Assembly (NCBI GenBank): GCA_910580005.1
Contig: CAJTXH010000012.1
Span: forward strand, 1-36,253
Source: an uncultured Lachnospiraceae bacterium
GTDB taxonomy: Bacteria; Bacillota; Clostridia; Lachnospirales; Lachnospiraceae
Length of the DNA: 36,253 bases
Direction: 5' to 3'
Both the position numbers and the translations under genes were made by a program. Of this stretch, positions 15,602 through 25,481 are shown in pieces; position 1 is the stretch's first letter, and each line of letters starts with the position of its first letter. The notes under the pieces are model-generated. The model was not told the origin of the DNA. It saw only the letters and a program-made list of their open reading frames with translations, and did not search any database.

Positions 15602-18600
15602 ATGAAAATAAATCCAGTATATGGAAAAGAAGTAAAGTTAAGAGTGCGTTCACTAAAATTTGCAATGACAATTCTTTTTTTTAATCTTGGGCTTGTGGCA
15701 ATAGCACTTCTTGGATTTGAAATGATTTTTAATATAAATATGAATTACAGGATAGACTATTCAGGTGCAATTACAGTGTATTTTATAATTATATGTCTTG
15801 AGTCGGCAATGGTTGCATTTTTAGTTCCGGTATTTACGGCAGGAAGCATAGCAGGAGAGCGTGAGAAACAGACTCTTGAAATACTGCTTACTACTGTATT
15901 AAAACCAGGGCAGATAGTTATTGGGAAGCTTATGTCATCAATAAGCATGGTAGTGCTGCTTGTATTTTCCAGCCTTCCAGTTATATCTATAATATTTACT
16001 ATTGGCGGTATTAATATGGCAGACCTTTTACAGTTTGTTGTATTTATTATTGTAATGTCACTTTTTATAGGAAGCATGGGGGTATGTGCTTCTGCAATGG
16101 TTAAAAAAGCAATACCTGCTACTGTAATATCATTTTTAATGCTTGGATTTGTATGCGGCGTAACTGCCATTGCAGTGTTTATAGCTAATGAAGGTGCAAA
16201 TATTTATTATTATACTGTACAAAATTCAAGTGGTGATGTGCCTGATGTTACATTGGCAATGTATTTTTTGCTTATTAATCCTGCATTTACAATATTCCAT
16301 ATGATAAGTGGGCAGTTTATGGGCGGAGACATGCTTTCTTATATGGCTTCTGCACTTAATGGAAGCCTGCTGCCATTTGTACAGGATTACTGGTTTTTAT
16401 GCAGCATTGCTGTACAGCTTATACTTACAGTTATATTTTTAAAGCTTGCAGCATTGTTCCTTGACCCTTTAAGAAGAAAGGAAAAGGTGCGCAAAAACAG
16501 TAATAAGAATAAGAAAAAGGCAGTGGCAATGCTGCTGGTATTCTTTGCATTAACTATAGCACAAGGCAGTACGCAGATGGCATCCGCTTCTATAAAGATA
16601 AAAGAACTTGATAAAGAAGGAAAGATAAAAATCAGCAAAGATGATATAAGCGCAACAGTAAGGCTTGGATGTAAAGGCAAGGCAAAATACAACAGGAATA
16701 TAAGGGCAGATGCTGTTATAGAGAACAAGGGAAGCGATTTTACAGGAAAATTCAGGGTAGAATATGCCAGAACAGATTCAGATGGCTATGTAGCAATACA
16801 AAAAGAATTTGCAGTTGCATCAGGAGAAAGTAAAAAAGTACAATTTACATTACCAACTATTGCAGAAGACAGGAATATAAGAGTTTCAATTTGTGACCAG
16901 GAAGACGATATTATATGTTCCGAATATGTAAATTTAAATTATAAAGATAATATAGACACATTATATATTGGCACACTTTCTGACAGCCAGGACAGCCTTA
17001 AATATATTGCAAGCGGGCTGGCAGCAGATAAAACTTCATTTGCTGCAAGTGATGAAGGGATTATATTTGAACTTTTAGATGAAGATATTACAGAAGATTA
17101 TAAAATGGTTGATATACTGGATGTTATTATAATAGATAATTTTGATACAGGAAAGTTTTCAAAAGGGCAAATTAGTGCTATTAAAAAATGGGTCAATAAA
17201 GGAGGCACACTTTTTCTTGGAAGTGGTGCAGATGCTGGTAAAGTGCTGGATGCATTTTCAGGAACTCTTTTAAAAGGCACTATAGGCAGTGCAGAAAGCA
17301 TAAGGACTAATTTTGGTGTAACGAGGGAAGAACTTACAAGGCTTCTTGGTGAAAACCTTGCAAATAAAAGAGTGCCGCTTGATATTACACAGATTAGCAT
17401 AAAAGGTTCAAAGCCAGTTTTGACAGATGGCAGTAACAAGCTTGCAAGCGTAAAAGAGTATGGGAGTGGCAACATAATAACTGCAGAGTTTTCACTGGCT
17501 TTAAGTGAAGAGGCATCAAGGCTTTATGGGCCTGTTATCGTAGATGTAATCAGAAACAATATAAGTGAACAACGCAAACAGAGCCTGGGGCTTTCCAATG
17601 GGTATTACCAACGGCAGTCATATTCAGAGGTTTATATGAATGAGTCTGATGTATTAAACTTAAATAGTACAGATTCACTGCCAAACCTTAAGCTTTATGC
17701 AGTTATTCTGTTAGTATATGTTTTTCTGGCAGGGCCCCTGTCTTATATAATCCTTAAAAAGAAAGATAAAAGGAACCTGTTATGGTTTATAGTGCCTGTT
17801 ATTTCAGTGGTATTTTCGGTAACAATTTATTTAATTGGAACAAGCACACGTATACAGAAACCATTTATAAATTATTGTTCGGCAATTGAACTTCCAGAAA
17901 AGGGGAATACCAGGAACAATGTAAATACATTGTTTACAATTACAAATGCTTCAAGCAAAGCATATGAAGCCATGCTTCCAAAGAATACAGATATAGCACC
18001 ATCAACTCTTAATGGATATTATTCTTCTGCATATTATTCATCAAATAATGAAGCAGGTGAGTATGATTATGGTATTGAATATGGTGCTAACAATATAAAA
18101 TTGCGTATGAATAACCTGTCTGCATTTGAAAGTGTTCCATTTAAAATGGACAATAAAAGCAACAGTACAGGCACGGTTGAAGTAAATGTACAGAAAACGG
18201 ATGACAAAATATCGGGGTTTTTAACTAATAAAATGTCATGTGGGCTTGAAGACTGTATTTTCTATTGCAATGGCACGCTGTTTTATATAGGCAGTATTCC
18301 TTCAGGTAAATCTATTGATATATCAAAACAGAAAAGTTTTAAAGAGAGCAATTACTCATATAGCTTTGAATCACAGTTAAGTGCTGCAATGGGAGGAAGC
18401 TATTATGATAATTCAATAGATGTTTCATTAAGAAGAAGAATAGGCATGATACAGGTGTTTATTTCTAATAATAATATGTATGATACATGGTTTTATGGAT
18501 TTGTGCCAGAGAATGAAGAGACATCTTTTACAGATAAATTTTCATATGACAAGTATGGCGAAACGGGTGTCTATAAACAGATACAAGTACAGGAAACATT

Positions 18601-19045
18601 AAATGGATATGATGTAATAGGCCTGCTCGGGCAGTATGCAGACCAGTTTGATGAAAACAATACTAATGGATTTTATATATATGACAATTTGGCAAAAGAA
18701 TTTGAAGTCACATATAAATTTCCAGAAAATTTTATCCTTAATAGGATTATATACAATAATGAAGTTGCAGGTGGGGGTGAATTTAAGCTTAACCAGAACG
18801 GATATGCAGAAACAGCGTTTTTAGGAGTTGCAAAGGTTAAGGACAAAACAACTGGCAAATATACCAAACTTTTAGAATCTGCAAAAAAAGTGGATAAAAC
18901 TGGTATGGAAAAATATCTGAATGATGATGGAAGCCTTACAATTCATTATGAAATTGACAAGACAAATAATAATGAGGTGGATTCATATATCCTTCCAAAG
19001 GTTAAACTTGCAGGCACATATAAAAAGACAGATAAAAGGCGTTAG
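15602..19045 (+). CDS. ABC-2 type permease fused to a giant ectodomain
   Basis: 1147 residues. Residues 1-290 are a six-helix ABC-2/NatB-type permease, with the family loop AGSIAGEREKQTLEILLTT at 80-98. A hydrophobic stretch resembling an internal signal peptide follows (about 306-330, positive KNKKK then an AxA-like end). An outside region contains a beta-sandwich-like part (about 345-445) and a glutamine-amidotransferase-like Rossmann part (about 450-650; ISAIKKWVNKGGTLFLGSG). Two more helices (about 698-718 and 726-746) precede a second ~400-residue, probably extracytoplasmic region. AGGTTAAGG and GGAGG lie before the ATG. It pairs with the ATPase encoded next. Domains past 290 are assigned by pattern only. 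Confidence 0.8.
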   Translation: MKINPVYGKEVKLRVRSLKFAMTILFFNLGLVAIALLGFEMIFNINMNYRIDYSGAITVYFIIICLESAMVAFLVPVFTAGSIAGEREKQTLEILLTTVLKPGQIVIGKLMSSISMVVLLVFSSLPVISIIFTIGGINMADLLQFVVFIIVMSLFIGSMGVCASAMVKKAIPATVISFLMLGFVCGVTAIAVFIANEGANIYYYTVQNSSGDVPDVTLAMYFLLINPAFTIFHMISGQFMGGDMLSYMASALNGSLLPFVQDYWFLCSIAVQLILTVIFLKLAALFLDPLRRKEKVRKNSNKNKKKAVAMLLVFFALTIAQGSTQMASASIKIKELDKEGKIKISKDDISATVRLGCKGKAKYNRNIRADAVIENKGSDFTGKFRVEYARTDSDGYVAIQKEFAVASGESKKVQFTLPTIAEDRNIRVSICDQEDDIICSEYVNLNYKDNIDTLYIGTLSDSQDSLKYIASGLAADKTSFAASDEGIIFELLDEDITEDYKMVDILDVIIIDNFDTGKFSKGQISAIKKWVNKGGTLFLGSGADAGKVLDAFSGTLLKGTIGSAESIRTNFGVTREELTRLLGENLANKRVPLDITQISIKGSKPVLTDGSNKLASVKEYGSGNIITAEFSLALSEEASRLYGPVIVDVIRNNISEQRKQSLGLSNGYYQRQSYSEVYMNESDVLNLNSTDSLPNLKLYAVILLVYVFLAGPLSYIILKKKDKRNLLWFIVPVISVVFSVTIYLIGTSTRIQKPFINYCSAIELPEKGNTRNNVNTLFTITNASSKAYEAMLPKNTDIAPSTLNGYYSSAYYSSNNEAGEYDYGIEYGANNIKLRMNNLSAFESVPFKMDNKSNSTGTVEVNVQKTDDKISGFLTNKMSCGLEDCIFYCNGTLFYIGSIPSGKSIDISKQKSFKESNYSYSFESQLSAAMGGSYYDNSIDVSLRRRIGMIQVFISNNNMYDTWFYGFVPENEETSFTDKFSYDKYGETGVYKQIQVQETLNGYDVIGLLGQYADQFDENNTNGFYIYDNLAKEFEVTYKFPENFILNRIIYNNEVAGGGEFKLNQNGYAETAFLGVAKVKDKTTGKYTKLLESAKKVDKTGMEKYLNDDGSLTIHYEIDKTNNNEVDSYILPKVKLAGTYKKTDKRR

Positions 19046-19056
19046 GAGGCAGCGGC

Positions 19057-19989
19057 ATGGTAAAGATAGAAAACTTATATAAACATTATGGAAAGTTTGT
19101 TGCGTTGAACCACCTGGACCTTTCTATTGAAAAAGGAGAACTTTTTGGTTTTGTAGGCCCTAACGGTGCGGGCAAAACTACTACAATGCGTATAATATCA
19201 GGGCTTTTAAAGGCAGATGGTGGTTCAGTGCATATTGCTGGTGTAGATGCGCTTAAAGATAACCAGAACTTAAAAAGAAAGATAGGTTATATGCCTGATT
19301 TCTTTGGCGTATATGATAACCTTAAAGCAATAGAATATATGGAATTTTATGCATCAGTTTATGGAATTACAGGTGAAAAGGCAAAAAGCATGTGTTTAGA
19401 ACTGATGGACCTTGTAAATTTAAGTGATAAAGCGGATTTCTATGTAGACGGGCTTTCAAGGGGAATGAAACAGAGGCTTTGCCTGGCAAGAAGCCTTGTA
19501 CACAATCCTGAACTGCTTATTCTTGACGAACCAGCATCAGGGCTTGACCCAAGGGCAAGGTTTGAGATGAAGGGAATACTTAAAAACCTTCATGATATGG
19601 GTAAAACTATTATTATAAGTTCACATATATTGTCAGAGCTTGCAGAAATGTGTACTACTATAGGCATTATTGATAAAGGCAGAATGGTATCAAAAGGTAC
19701 TGTAGAGGAAATAATGCAGAAGCTTAACACTTCAAACCCATTAAAAATACATGTTGTCAACAATATAGAAACAGCAGTGCGCATTATAAAGGAAACACCA
19801 CAGGTAGAAAATCTTTCTATTGACGGGCTGGATATAACAATATCATTTGATGGCAGTGAAGAAGAAGAGGCAGAACTTCTAAAAATGCTGGTAAGTAATG
19901 ATGTGCCGGTTTCTTCATATATGAGGGAAACAGGAAACTTAGAAGAAGTGTTTATGATGGTAACAGCTAAAAAAGAGTTGCTGGATTAA
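19057..19989 (+). CDS. ABC transporter ATP-binding protein
   Basis: 310-residue cytoplasmic ATPase that should energise the permease encoded immediately upstream. Walker A GPNGAGKT at 34-41; signature LSRGMKQRL at 133-141 (Arg replaces the second Gly of LSGGQ, as is common in ABC-2 exporters); Walker B LLILDEPASGLDP at 153-165; switch His in IIISSHILSE. About 90 C-terminal residues beyond the core form the regulatory tail typical of the CcmA/NatA class, ending GNLEEVFMMVT. TAGGAGG precedes the ATG, 12 bases after the permease. Confidence 0.93.
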   Translation: MVKIENLYKHYGKFVALNHLDLSIEKGELFGFVGPNGAGKTTTMRIISGLLKADGGSVHIAGVDALKDNQNLKRKIGYMPDFFGVYDNLKAIEYMEFYASVYGITGEKAKSMCLELMDLVNLSDKADFYVDGLSRGMKQRLCLARSLVHNPELLILDEPASGLDPRARFEMKGILKNLHDMGKTIIISSHILSELAEMCTTIGIIDKGRMVSKGTVEEIMQKLNTSNPLKIHVVNNIETAVRIIKETPQVENLSIDGLDITISFDGSEEEEAELLKMLVSNDVPVSSYMRETGNLEEVFMMVTAKKELLD

Positions 19990-20019
19990 ACTTTAATTAT
20001 TGTTTGGCAGGTGGTTTGT

Positions 20020-21594
20020 ATGGAAAGGAAAAAGGCAGGGCTTACAGACCTGGATTTAAAGATTGAAGGTTTTTTAAAGTCTGTTATAAGGCGTAAGACG
20101 TTGCAGAAGTGGATTTTCTGTACTGCATGGTGCGGGCTTGTGGCTGTTATCCTGGCGCTTGTGTTAAATATTTTAGCAATTTTTGTACCTGTTTATAATG
20201 CTGCCACATATGGATGGATAATTATACTGGCTGGTTTTGTGGTTTCTTTTATATATGTGGCTGTAAGACGTACCAGCATGTATGAGGCGGCAAGGTACGC
20301 AGATAGTGCAGGGCTTAAGGAAAGGCTTGTTACAAGTATTGGATGCCAGGGGTATGATGATGGCTTTGCCGGCCTGCTTAAAGAGGATACAATTAATGAA
20401 ATAAACCGTTTTGACATGAAATTCAGGCTTCCACTTAAGTATCCCTGGAAAAGATATATAATTTCATGTATTCTTCTATGCATGTTTATAGTATGTATAT
20501 TTATACCTTCGCAGGCGAAAAAGGATGCAGAGCTTATCCATAAGCTTGCAATGCAGGCAAAAGAGGCTAAGGAAAAGATGGAAGAAGTGGAAAAACTTCT
20601 TGATAAGGCGGCAGATAATGAACTTGCTAAAAAAGAGGCAGCAAAAATCAAGAAGATTTTAGATGAGGCAAAGAAAGAATTTAATGAAGCAAAGAATACT
20701 AATGATATAAAGAAAGCAAAGGAAAGGCTTGAAAGTAAACTTAAACAGGAACTTGCAGAAGCAGATGAGAAGGGAATTATGAAAGCAGCACAACAGCTTG
20801 TGCCTGGTACAGACCTTGAAGGGCTTGCGGATTTTAATAAAAAGCTGGCAGAGCTTGCAAAAAGAAGCGGGCTTAAAGGGGATTTGTCTAATGAGCTTAA
20901 AAGTGTTGCAGAAAGCCTGTCTGCCGGGGAGATGGAAGAACTGTTAAAACAGCTTGAAAAAGCATCAAGAGACGGGAAGATTACACCGGATGAAGTGGCA
21001 AATGCGCTTTCTGGAATTGAAAATAGTGATGCACAGATGGCTTCTGCCACAATAACAGCTTCAAACCAAGAGGCAGGAGGGGCACAGGGTTCTTCTGCAA
21101 GCCCGTCACCAAGCGGTTCACCAGGTGCGTCTGGGGGAGGTGGAGGAAGCGGACAGGGCAATGGCAATGGTTCTGGTAATGGTAATGGCAACGGTTCTGG
21201 TAATGGCAATAGTAATGGTTCTGGTAATGGTAATGGCAACGGTTCTGGAAGTGGAAGCGGAGGCGGAAAAGGTTCTGGAAACGGCGGTGGCTGGAATATG
21301 GGAGATGAGAAAGGTCTTGAGCGTAAAGAGCAGGAAGGTAAAGGTGAAGTTGTAAACCTTACTGGCAAGAAAACAGGGAATGATGATAACCTTACTGGCA
21401 AAAAGAATGGTGATGCCCAAATAACAGAAAAGGGCGGCCAGAAGGGCGGTGCTTCTGAGGGCATTAAAGCAGACCTTGACTCTGTAATAGGCGAGTATAG
21501 CAGTGAAGCATATGCAAAGGTGGAGAGCAATAAAGTCCCATCTGCAATGAAGGATATTGTAAAAGAGTATTTCAGCGGCTTTGGAAGTGATTAA
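20020..21594 (+). CDS. Membrane-anchored coiled-coil protein with Gly/Asn/Ser repeats (DUF4175-like)
   Basis: 524 residues, no enzyme motif. Two N-terminal helices (about 30-52 and 60-80) are followed by a linker with RLVTSIGC, a third helix (about 145-163), then a highly charged Lys/Glu/Ala coiled coil (about 165-260). A second helical part precedes a low-complexity Gly/Asn/Ser segment (about 370-425) encoded by a 24-base tandem repeat. The layout resembles DUF4175-type proteins found beside MoxR/VWA operons. ATG at 20020 is favoured by AGGTGG five bases upstream; an in-frame GTG at 20011 overlaps that site. It may be a scaffold spanning the membrane to the outside. Function unknown. Confidence 0.75.
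   Translation: MERKKAGLTDLDLKIEGFLKSVIRRKTLQKWIFCTAWCGLVAVILALVLNILAIFVPVYNAATYGWIIILAGFVVSFIYVAVRRTSMYEAARYADSAGLKERLVTSIGCQGYDDGFAGLLKEDTINEINRFDMKFRLPLKYPWKRYIISCILLCMFIVCIFIPSQAKKDAELIHKLAMQAKEAKEKMEEVEKLLDKAADNELAKKEAAKIKKILDEAKKEFNEAKNTNDIKKAKERLESKLKQELAEADEKGIMKAAQQLVPGTDLEGLADFNKKLAELAKRSGLKGDLSNELKSVAESLSAGEMEELLKQLEKASRDGKITPDEVANALSGIENSDAQMASATITASNQEAGGAQGSSASPSPSGSPGASGGGGGSGQGNGNGSGNGNGNGSGNGNSNGSGNGNGNGSGSGSGGGKGSGNGGGWNMGDEKGLERKEQEGKGEVVNLTGKKTGNDDNLTGKKNGDAQITEKGGQKGGASEGIKADLDSVIGEYSSEAYAKVESNKVPSAMKDIVKEYFSGFGSD
21169..21248 (+). repeat. 24-bp tandem repeat within coding sequence
   Basis: Three full units (21169-21192, 21193-21216, 21217-21240) starting GGTTCTGGTAAT plus a partial fourth. 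Units 1 and 3 are identical; unit 2 differs at a few positions. Each encodes GSGNGNGN (unit 2 GSGNGNSN). The unit is a multiple of three, so slippage would change linker length without a frameshift. Confidence 0.9.
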
Positions 21595-21624
21595 TAATGG
21601 TGATTAGGTTAATGGAGGATTAAA

Positions 21625-22608
21625 ATGTCTGGTAAAGAAAACATTAGTAAAATAATTGACAATATGAATGCCTGCGGACAGGAAATTGCAAAAGCAATTA
21701 TAGGGCAGGAGGAAGTTGTGCATGAAATCATGCTTGCAATACTTGCTGATGGCAACGTACTTTTAGAGGGTGTGCCAGGGCTTGGTAAGACACAGCTTGT
21801 CAAAACTATTTCAAAGGTTCTTGACCTTTCATTTTCAAGAATACAGTTTACACCTGACCTTATGCCTGCGGATGTAACGGGAACAAACCTTATTATAAAA
21901 GAAAATGGCAATAATGTATTCAGGTTTGAAGAGGGGCCTGTTTTTGCAAATATTGTCCTTGCAGATGAGATAAACAGGGCTACGCCAAAAACACAGGCAG
22001 CAATGCTTGAAGCAATGCAGGAAAAAACTGTAACTGTTGGCAAGAATACTTACCCACTGCCTTCGCCATATATGGTGCTTGCAACACAGAACCCTATTGA
22101 AAATGAAGGTACTTACCCATTGCCAGAGGCGCAGCTTGACCGCTTTATTTTTAAGATTAATATGGAATTTCCAACCCTTAATGAACTTAAAAGAATTATG
22201 GATGTAACTGTTACAAATACAAAACCTGTTTTAAATCATGTATTAAACGGCAGTGATATTATAGAGATGAGGGAGCTTATAAGGGATATACCTGTTGCAG
22301 ATGCAGTACAGGAGTATGCACTTAAAATAGTATTAGGCACACATCCAGAGCTTGCAGGTTCACCAGACAGTGTTAAGAAATATTTTATGGCAGGTGCAAG
22401 CCCAAGGGCAGCACAGGCAATTTTCCTGACAGCCAAGGCAAGGGCATTATTAGATGGCAGGTATAATGTGTCATTTGATGATGTAGATGCAGTAGCACTT
22501 CCAGCACTCAGGCACAGGGTAATGGCAGGATTTGAGGCTGTTTCAGAGGGAGTAAATGTTGATGATGTCTTAAAGGAACTGGTTAAAGAGGTAAAACAGG
22601 TATCATAA
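21625..22608 (+). CDS. MoxR family AAA+ ATPase
   Basis: 327 residues. MoxR ATPases act as chaperones that remodel VWA-domain partners or the complexes these hold. Walker A GVPGLGKT at 49-56; Walker B IVLADE at 110-115 followed by the MoxR-typical INRATPKTQAAMLEAMQE; sensor 1 in LATQNPIENEGTYPLPEAQ; arginine finger region LDRF; C-terminal lid with sensor 2 in GASPRAAQ. TGGAGG precedes the ATG. The following DUF58 gene starts directly after the stop codon, so the pair is translationally coupled, as is usual for MoxR-DUF58. Confidence 0.95.
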   Translation: MSGKENISKIIDNMNACGQEIAKAIIGQEEVVHEIMLAILADGNVLLEGVPGLGKTQLVKTISKVLDLSFSRIQFTPDLMPADVTGTNLIIKENGNNVFRFEEGPVFANIVLADEINRATPKTQAAMLEAMQEKTVTVGKNTYPLPSPYMVLATQNPIENEGTYPLPEAQLDRFIFKINMEFPTLNELKRIMDVTVTNTKPVLNHVLNGSDIIEMRELIRDIPVADAVQEYALKIVLGTHPELAGSPDSVKKYFMAGASPRAAQAIFLTAKARALLDGRYNVSFDDVDAVALPALRHRVMAGFEAVSEGVNVDDVLKELVKEVKQVS

Positions 22609-23508
22609 ATGGAAGAAAAAATTTTTGACAAGGATTTTTTTAACGGTCTTGGCAGAGTAAAACTTGTTACAAGGATTACAATGCAGGGCGGCAGAAGCGG
22701 CATGAGAAAGTCTGCTGCCAAGGGAAGCAGTGTTGAATTTGCTGATTTCAGGGAATATGTGCCAGGTGATGACATAAGAAGGATTGACTGGAACACATAT
22801 GGCAGGATGGATAAGCTCTTTGTAAAGCTTTTTGTGGAGGAAAGGGAAGCTTATTATTCTGTAATTATTGATACAAGTGCTTCAATGGACTTTGGCACTC
22901 CTGGCAAGGGGCTGTGTGCGGCAAGACTTGCTGGTGCTGTAAGCTATATGGCACTGGATAACCTTGACAGGGTGCGGCTTTCTGCAATAAACGGTGACAG
23001 TATAAAAAGCAGCAGGGATTTTACAGGCAGGCAGGGATTTAATAAAGTAATGGCATGGCTTGGCAGCATGGAATTTTCAGGAAAGACAGATTTATATAAA
23101 AGCATAAAAAGTATACCATTTAACCAGAGAGGCGTAACTGTTATAATATCGGATTTATTCAGCCAGGATTCTACAGATGAAAATATAGAAAATATAGCAG
23201 ATACAATAAAGTATTTAAAATATATGAAACAGGAAGTGCTTGTGCTTCATGTACTTTCACCTGAAGAAATGGAGCCAGGGCTTGAAGGCACTATAGGGCT
23301 TGAAGATGCAGAAACAGGTGATATACTCCGTGTAACAGCAACAGGCCATTTATGCAGGCAGTATAAACGCGTGCTTGGCAGGTTTCTTTCAAGGACAGAG
23401 GAGTGTGCAAAGCATTACCAGGCACATTATATACCAGTATGCAGCAATGAAACTATAGACACATTTATTTATAAAGGCATAAGAAGCGGGCAGCTCGAAA
23501 ACTTTTAA
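22609..23508 (+). CDS. DUF58 domain protein (VWA-like MoxR partner)
   Basis: 299 residues, cytoplasmic, no membrane helix. The DUF58 hallmark GSSVEFADFREYVPGDDIRR, then IDWNTYGR, spans about 40-66. A VWA-like fold follows with the metal-adhesion motif DTSAS (DxSxS, about 87-91) and a second metal-site aspartate in VIISDLF. Full-length DUF58 proteins often have two N-terminal membrane helices; this is the short soluble form. Zero spacing from moxR. It is the likely substrate or adaptor of the ATPase, linking it to the membrane VWA proteins downstream. Confidence 0.92.
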   Translation: MEEKIFDKDFFNGLGRVKLVTRITMQGGRSGMRKSAAKGSSVEFADFREYVPGDDIRRIDWNTYGRMDKLFVKLFVEEREAYYSVIIDTSASMDFGTPGKGLCAARLAGAVSYMALDNLDRVRLSAINGDSIKSSRDFTGRQGFNKVMAWLGSMEFSGKTDLYKSIKSIPFNQRGVTVIISDLFSQDSTDENIENIADTIKYLKYMKQEVLVLHVLSPEEMEPGLEGTIGLEDAETGDILRVTATGHLCRQYKRVLGRFLSRTEECAKHYQAHYIPVCSNETIDTFIYKGIRSGQLENF

Positions 23509-23534
23509 CTTGCAGACAGAAAGGCATGGTTTTT

Positions 23535-25430
23535 ATGGGATTTGTAAGGTTATGGCCGGCGTTGCTGGCCGTTTTTATACCAGGTATTATATTATTATAC
23601 CTTTTAAAGCAGAAAGTGCTTAACCAGAAGATATCTGCATTAAATCTCTGGAAAGAGGCATATGAGAATATACAGGCATCAACACCCTGGGAGAAATTCC
23701 GTAACAATATACTTATGTACATGCAGATAGCTGCACTGGTATTATTAATAACTGCCCTTATGTCACCATATATTACAGGGCGTGGCAGTGAGTATTCCAA
23801 TGTGCTTGTTATAATAGATAACAGTGCAAGCATGTCTGGCATTTATTCAGGTGAGGAAACAAAGCTTGATGTGGCAAAGGGGCAGGCAGCAGATTATGTT
23901 AGTAATAATGATGGTGCAAGGTATACAGTTATGTCTGTTTCTAATACAGCAGACCTTTTAATATCTGGTTCTTCTGACAAAGGGCGCATAACAGATGCTA
24001 TAGATAATATAGAAGCAACGGATATTGCTGGTTCACTTGAAAATGCTGTAAGCATGGCACAGTCACTTGCTGCTGCATGGAAAAACTACAAAGTAATTGC
24101 ATTTACTGACAGCAGCGCAAATATGCAGAATATTAATTGTGAAGTAGTTGATTTAAGCGTGCAGGGGGAAAACGGCGCAGTACAGAGCTTAAGCCATACT
24201 GTTTCAGAAGATGGTACAGTAAAGGTAATGGCAAGGATAGATAATTATGGGAAAAACCGGCTTGCCACAGATGTAAACCTGTATATGGGAGATAAAATTT
24301 ATGATATACAAAGCGTAACAGCAGAGCCAGGGGAGAGCAGTACAGTTTATTTTAAAGATATTGCAGCAGGCAGGTATAACAGCATGCTTACGGGCAGTAC
24401 GCCATATCTTATGGCAGAATTAAATTCAAAAGATATGCTTACAGGAGACAATACAGCCTATGATATACTTAATGGTGAGGGTGATGAGAGAATACTTCTT
24501 GTTACCAGTAAAAATACATTTCTGGAAAAGGGACTTAAGATTTCAGGCAAAAGGACAATAGACAAGGTAATGCCAAAGGATTTACATGCAGCAGATATAA
24601 AGGAATACAGCCTGGTTGTATATGATGGCATAATACCAGACAGCATATCAGAAGATGGCAATATAATATTTATTAACCCGCCTGTTTCCCAGATAAAAAA
24701 CCTTGCAGATGAAAAAGTTAAAGAAGAGGATAAATGGAAGCAGGATATATTTATTTATGCCAAAAAAAATAAAAGCAGTATTGTAAAGGCATTAAAGGGC
24801 AATGTAACTAATTACCTGGATGGTTACTCATTCGCCTGCCTTGATGTAACAGGGTTTAAAACCCCAAAATGGGCAAAAAGTTTCTTTGAAACAGAGGATA
24901 AACTGACATCTGGCTATCTTGGCAACTATAATGGCAGGATGGTGGCAGTTACAGGTTTTGACCTTCATAATACAGATTTTCCATTACAGACAGAATTTCC
25001 AATATTTATGTATAATCTTTTAAGGGAAACAATGTCTGCAAGGATAGCAGACAAAACTATATATAATGCAGGAGAAGCTGTAAGCATACAGAAGAAAGGC
25101 AAGGCAGAAAAGGCTGTTGTGATAAAACCTGGCGGCGGCAAAGGAACATACAGCCTGGATAAAGGTACAGCAGTTTTTACAGATACTTTAAAGGCAGGTT
25201 TATATAATATAAAAGAAGGCGGGGATAATGTGTATTTTACAGTGTCATTTCCAGAAGACGAGTCGGATGTTTTAAAGGAAACAGTAATTACATCAGATAA
25301 TAAAGCAGCCGCAAATACAAGCAAAAAGTTAAGTGGTGTAATTTCAAAGAAAATGGTGGTACTTCCTGTACTTGTATTACTTTTGATTCTTTTAATGGCG
25401 GAGTGGATGGTTTACAGGAAACATTTATAG
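23535..25430 (+). CDS. BatA-like VWA membrane protein
   Basis: 631 residues. BatA-type N-terminus with two helices (about 8-24 and 59-76), then a VWA domain with MIDAS motif DNSAS at 95-99 and AFTDSSA. A long extracytoplasmic middle region contains a degenerate amidotransferase-like segment (SLVVYDGIIPDSISEDGNII) closing with GRMVAVTGFDLHNTDFPLQT and FPIFMYNLL. A final helix (about 606-625) leaves a short Arg/Lys cytoplasmic tail. ATG at 23535 is preferred over 23526 because AGAAAGG lies 10 bases upstream of the former and only 1 base from the latter. It follows DUF58 by 26 bases. Confidence 0.85.
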   Translation: MGFVRLWPALLAVFIPGIILLYLLKQKVLNQKISALNLWKEAYENIQASTPWEKFRNNILMYMQIAALVLLITALMSPYITGRGSEYSNVLVIIDNSASMSGIYSGEETKLDVAKGQAADYVSNNDGARYTVMSVSNTADLLISGSSDKGRITDAIDNIEATDIAGSLENAVSMAQSLAAAWKNYKVIAFTDSSANMQNINCEVVDLSVQGENGAVQSLSHTVSEDGTVKVMARIDNYGKNRLATDVNLYMGDKIYDIQSVTAEPGESSTVYFKDIAAGRYNSMLTGSTPYLMAELNSKDMLTGDNTAYDILNGEGDERILLVTSKNTFLEKGLKISGKRTIDKVMPKDLHAADIKEYSLVVYDGIIPDSISEDGNIIFINPPVSQIKNLADEKVKEEDKWKQDIFIYAKKNKSSIVKALKGNVTNYLDGYSFACLDVTGFKTPKWAKSFFETEDKLTSGYLGNYNGRMVAVTGFDLHNTDFPLQTEFPIFMYNLLRETMSARIADKTIYNAGEAVSIQKKGKAEKAVVIKPGGGKGTYSLDKGTAVFTDTLKAGLYNIKEGGDNVYFTVSFPEDESDVLKETVITSDNKAAANTSKKLSGVISKKMVVLPVLVLLLILLMAEWMVYRKHL

Positions 25431-25481
25431 GCCATCTTTCATTACTATTTGGGCTGCCTGGCAGCAGCATGGGGGATTTTT

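Noticed and set aside
21169..21248. Short tandem repeat considered as a CRISPR-like array
   Set aside because: Units are contiguous without spacers, are in frame with a coding sequence and encode GSGNGNGN; no cas genes.
20193..21530. 445-residue Pro/Ser/Leu-rich open frame on the minus strand
   Set aside because: It is the antisense shadow of the Gly/Asn/Lys-rich coiled-coil gene; the composition simply mirrors the sense codons and there is no operon logic on that strand.
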